DNA of 14,026 nt from Cellulomonas sp. (GTDB taxonomy: Bacteria; Actinomycetota; Actinomycetes; Actinomycetales; Cellulomonadaceae). The position numbers and the translations under genes were made by a program. The stretch covers positions 1-14,026 of the forward strand of contig DAIDJQ010000206.1 in assembly GCA_027451305.1 (NCBI GenBank), read 5' to 3'. Below, in pieces: positions 13,887 through 14,026 of this stretch. Within the stretch, counting starts at the first letter, position 1; every line of letters starts with the position of its first letter. Below the pieces are notes generated by a model that was given only the letters and a program-made list of their open reading frames with translations, had not been told where the DNA came from and searched no databases.

Positions 13887-14026
13887 ATGAAGAAGTTCGC
13901 AGCCGCGGCCATCGCGGTCGGCGCTGCCGGGGCCCTGGTGCTCACGGGGTGCTCGTCCAACGCGCGCACCACCTCGGGCTCGTCGGCCAGCGCATCGGCC
14001 GCCAAGGGCTTCGCTGCAGACGCGAC
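13887..14026 (+). CDS. chvE: Sugar-binding lipoprotein of the importer (ChvE type), 3'-truncated by the window
   Basis: Only about 46 residues are present. They form a lipoprotein signal: MKK, a hydrophobic stretch FAAAAIAVGAAGALV, and the lipobox LTGC with Cys22 as the expected lipidated residue. A Ser/Ala/Thr-rich linker (SGSSASASAA) follows, and then the start of the mature domain (KGFAADA). The extracellular solute-binding protein would be tethered to the membrane and deliver sugar to the permease. The frame is open to the window end. The ATG at 13887 has only a weak purine-rich site (AAGAAAG, 13871-13877). The name comes from position after mmsA-mmsB and the signal; the diagnostic sugar-binding domain lies outside the window. 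Confidence 0.75.
   Translation, partial: MKKFAAAAIAVGAAGALVLTGCSSNARTTSGSSASASAAKGFAADA

Noticed and set aside
1..14026. Mobile elements, CRISPR arrays, tRNA or rRNA genes, toxin-antitoxin or defence genes
   Set aside because: I looked for transposase or integrase motifs, long terminal repeats, regularly spaced repeats and tRNA-like cloverleaf ends and saw none. Base composition is even across the window, so there is no sign of recent transfer.

Overview
The window is very GC-rich, compact DNA with strong G/C bias at third codon positions, GTG starts, leaderless-type promoters and actinobacterial gene neighbours (purN-purH-DUF3017, a long-form isocitrate dehydrogenase next to malate dehydrogenase, ROK regulators beside sugar ABC transporters). 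This points to an actinomycete, most likely Micrococcales and plausibly Cellulomonas-like. The genus is an inference from gene content and order, not a database match.

Layout. 1-174 (minus) is the start of a proline-rich protein that runs off the left edge. 244-2682 (plus) holds the last steps of purine synthesis: purN, then purH. The purN-purH gap carries a clear ZTP/ZMP riboswitch, followed by a helix that can hide the purH ribosome binding site. 2790-3254 (minus) is a small DUF3017 membrane protein. It is divergent from a FAD/NAD(P) ferredoxin-reductase-type enzyme (3288-4556, plus). An aquaporin-family channel (4608-5627, minus) is convergent with that reductase and divergent from icd (5797-7014) and mdh (7073-8065), two TCA-cycle dehydrogenases likely co-transcribed.

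The right half is a sugar-uptake region. It contains a ROK repressor (8237-9427) followed by a single-domain CUT2-type ABC ATPase with no adjacent permease (9487-10275), then a small DUF167 gene on the opposite strand (10373-10654). After a regulated-looking promoter region comes a complete monosaccharide importer of the mmsA/gguA - mmsB/gguB - chvE type. This is a two-domain ATPase (10964-12511), a permease (12541-13821) and the start of a lipoprotein binding protein (13887 onward, cut by the window end).

How it works together. The riboswitch senses ZMP/ZTP, the substrate of PurH that builds up when 10-formyl-tetrahydrofolate is short, and would adjust PurH translation separately from PurN. 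The ROK protein is the obvious candidate regulator for the sugar importer, whose promoter has a near-consensus -35/-10 pair and two perfect inverted repeats. Apart from the riboswitch platform, the permease-less ATPase and an aquaporin with an unusual predicted pore filter, the genes are ordinary. I see no convincing undescribed multi-gene system, phage, IS element, CRISPR, tRNA or rRNA.
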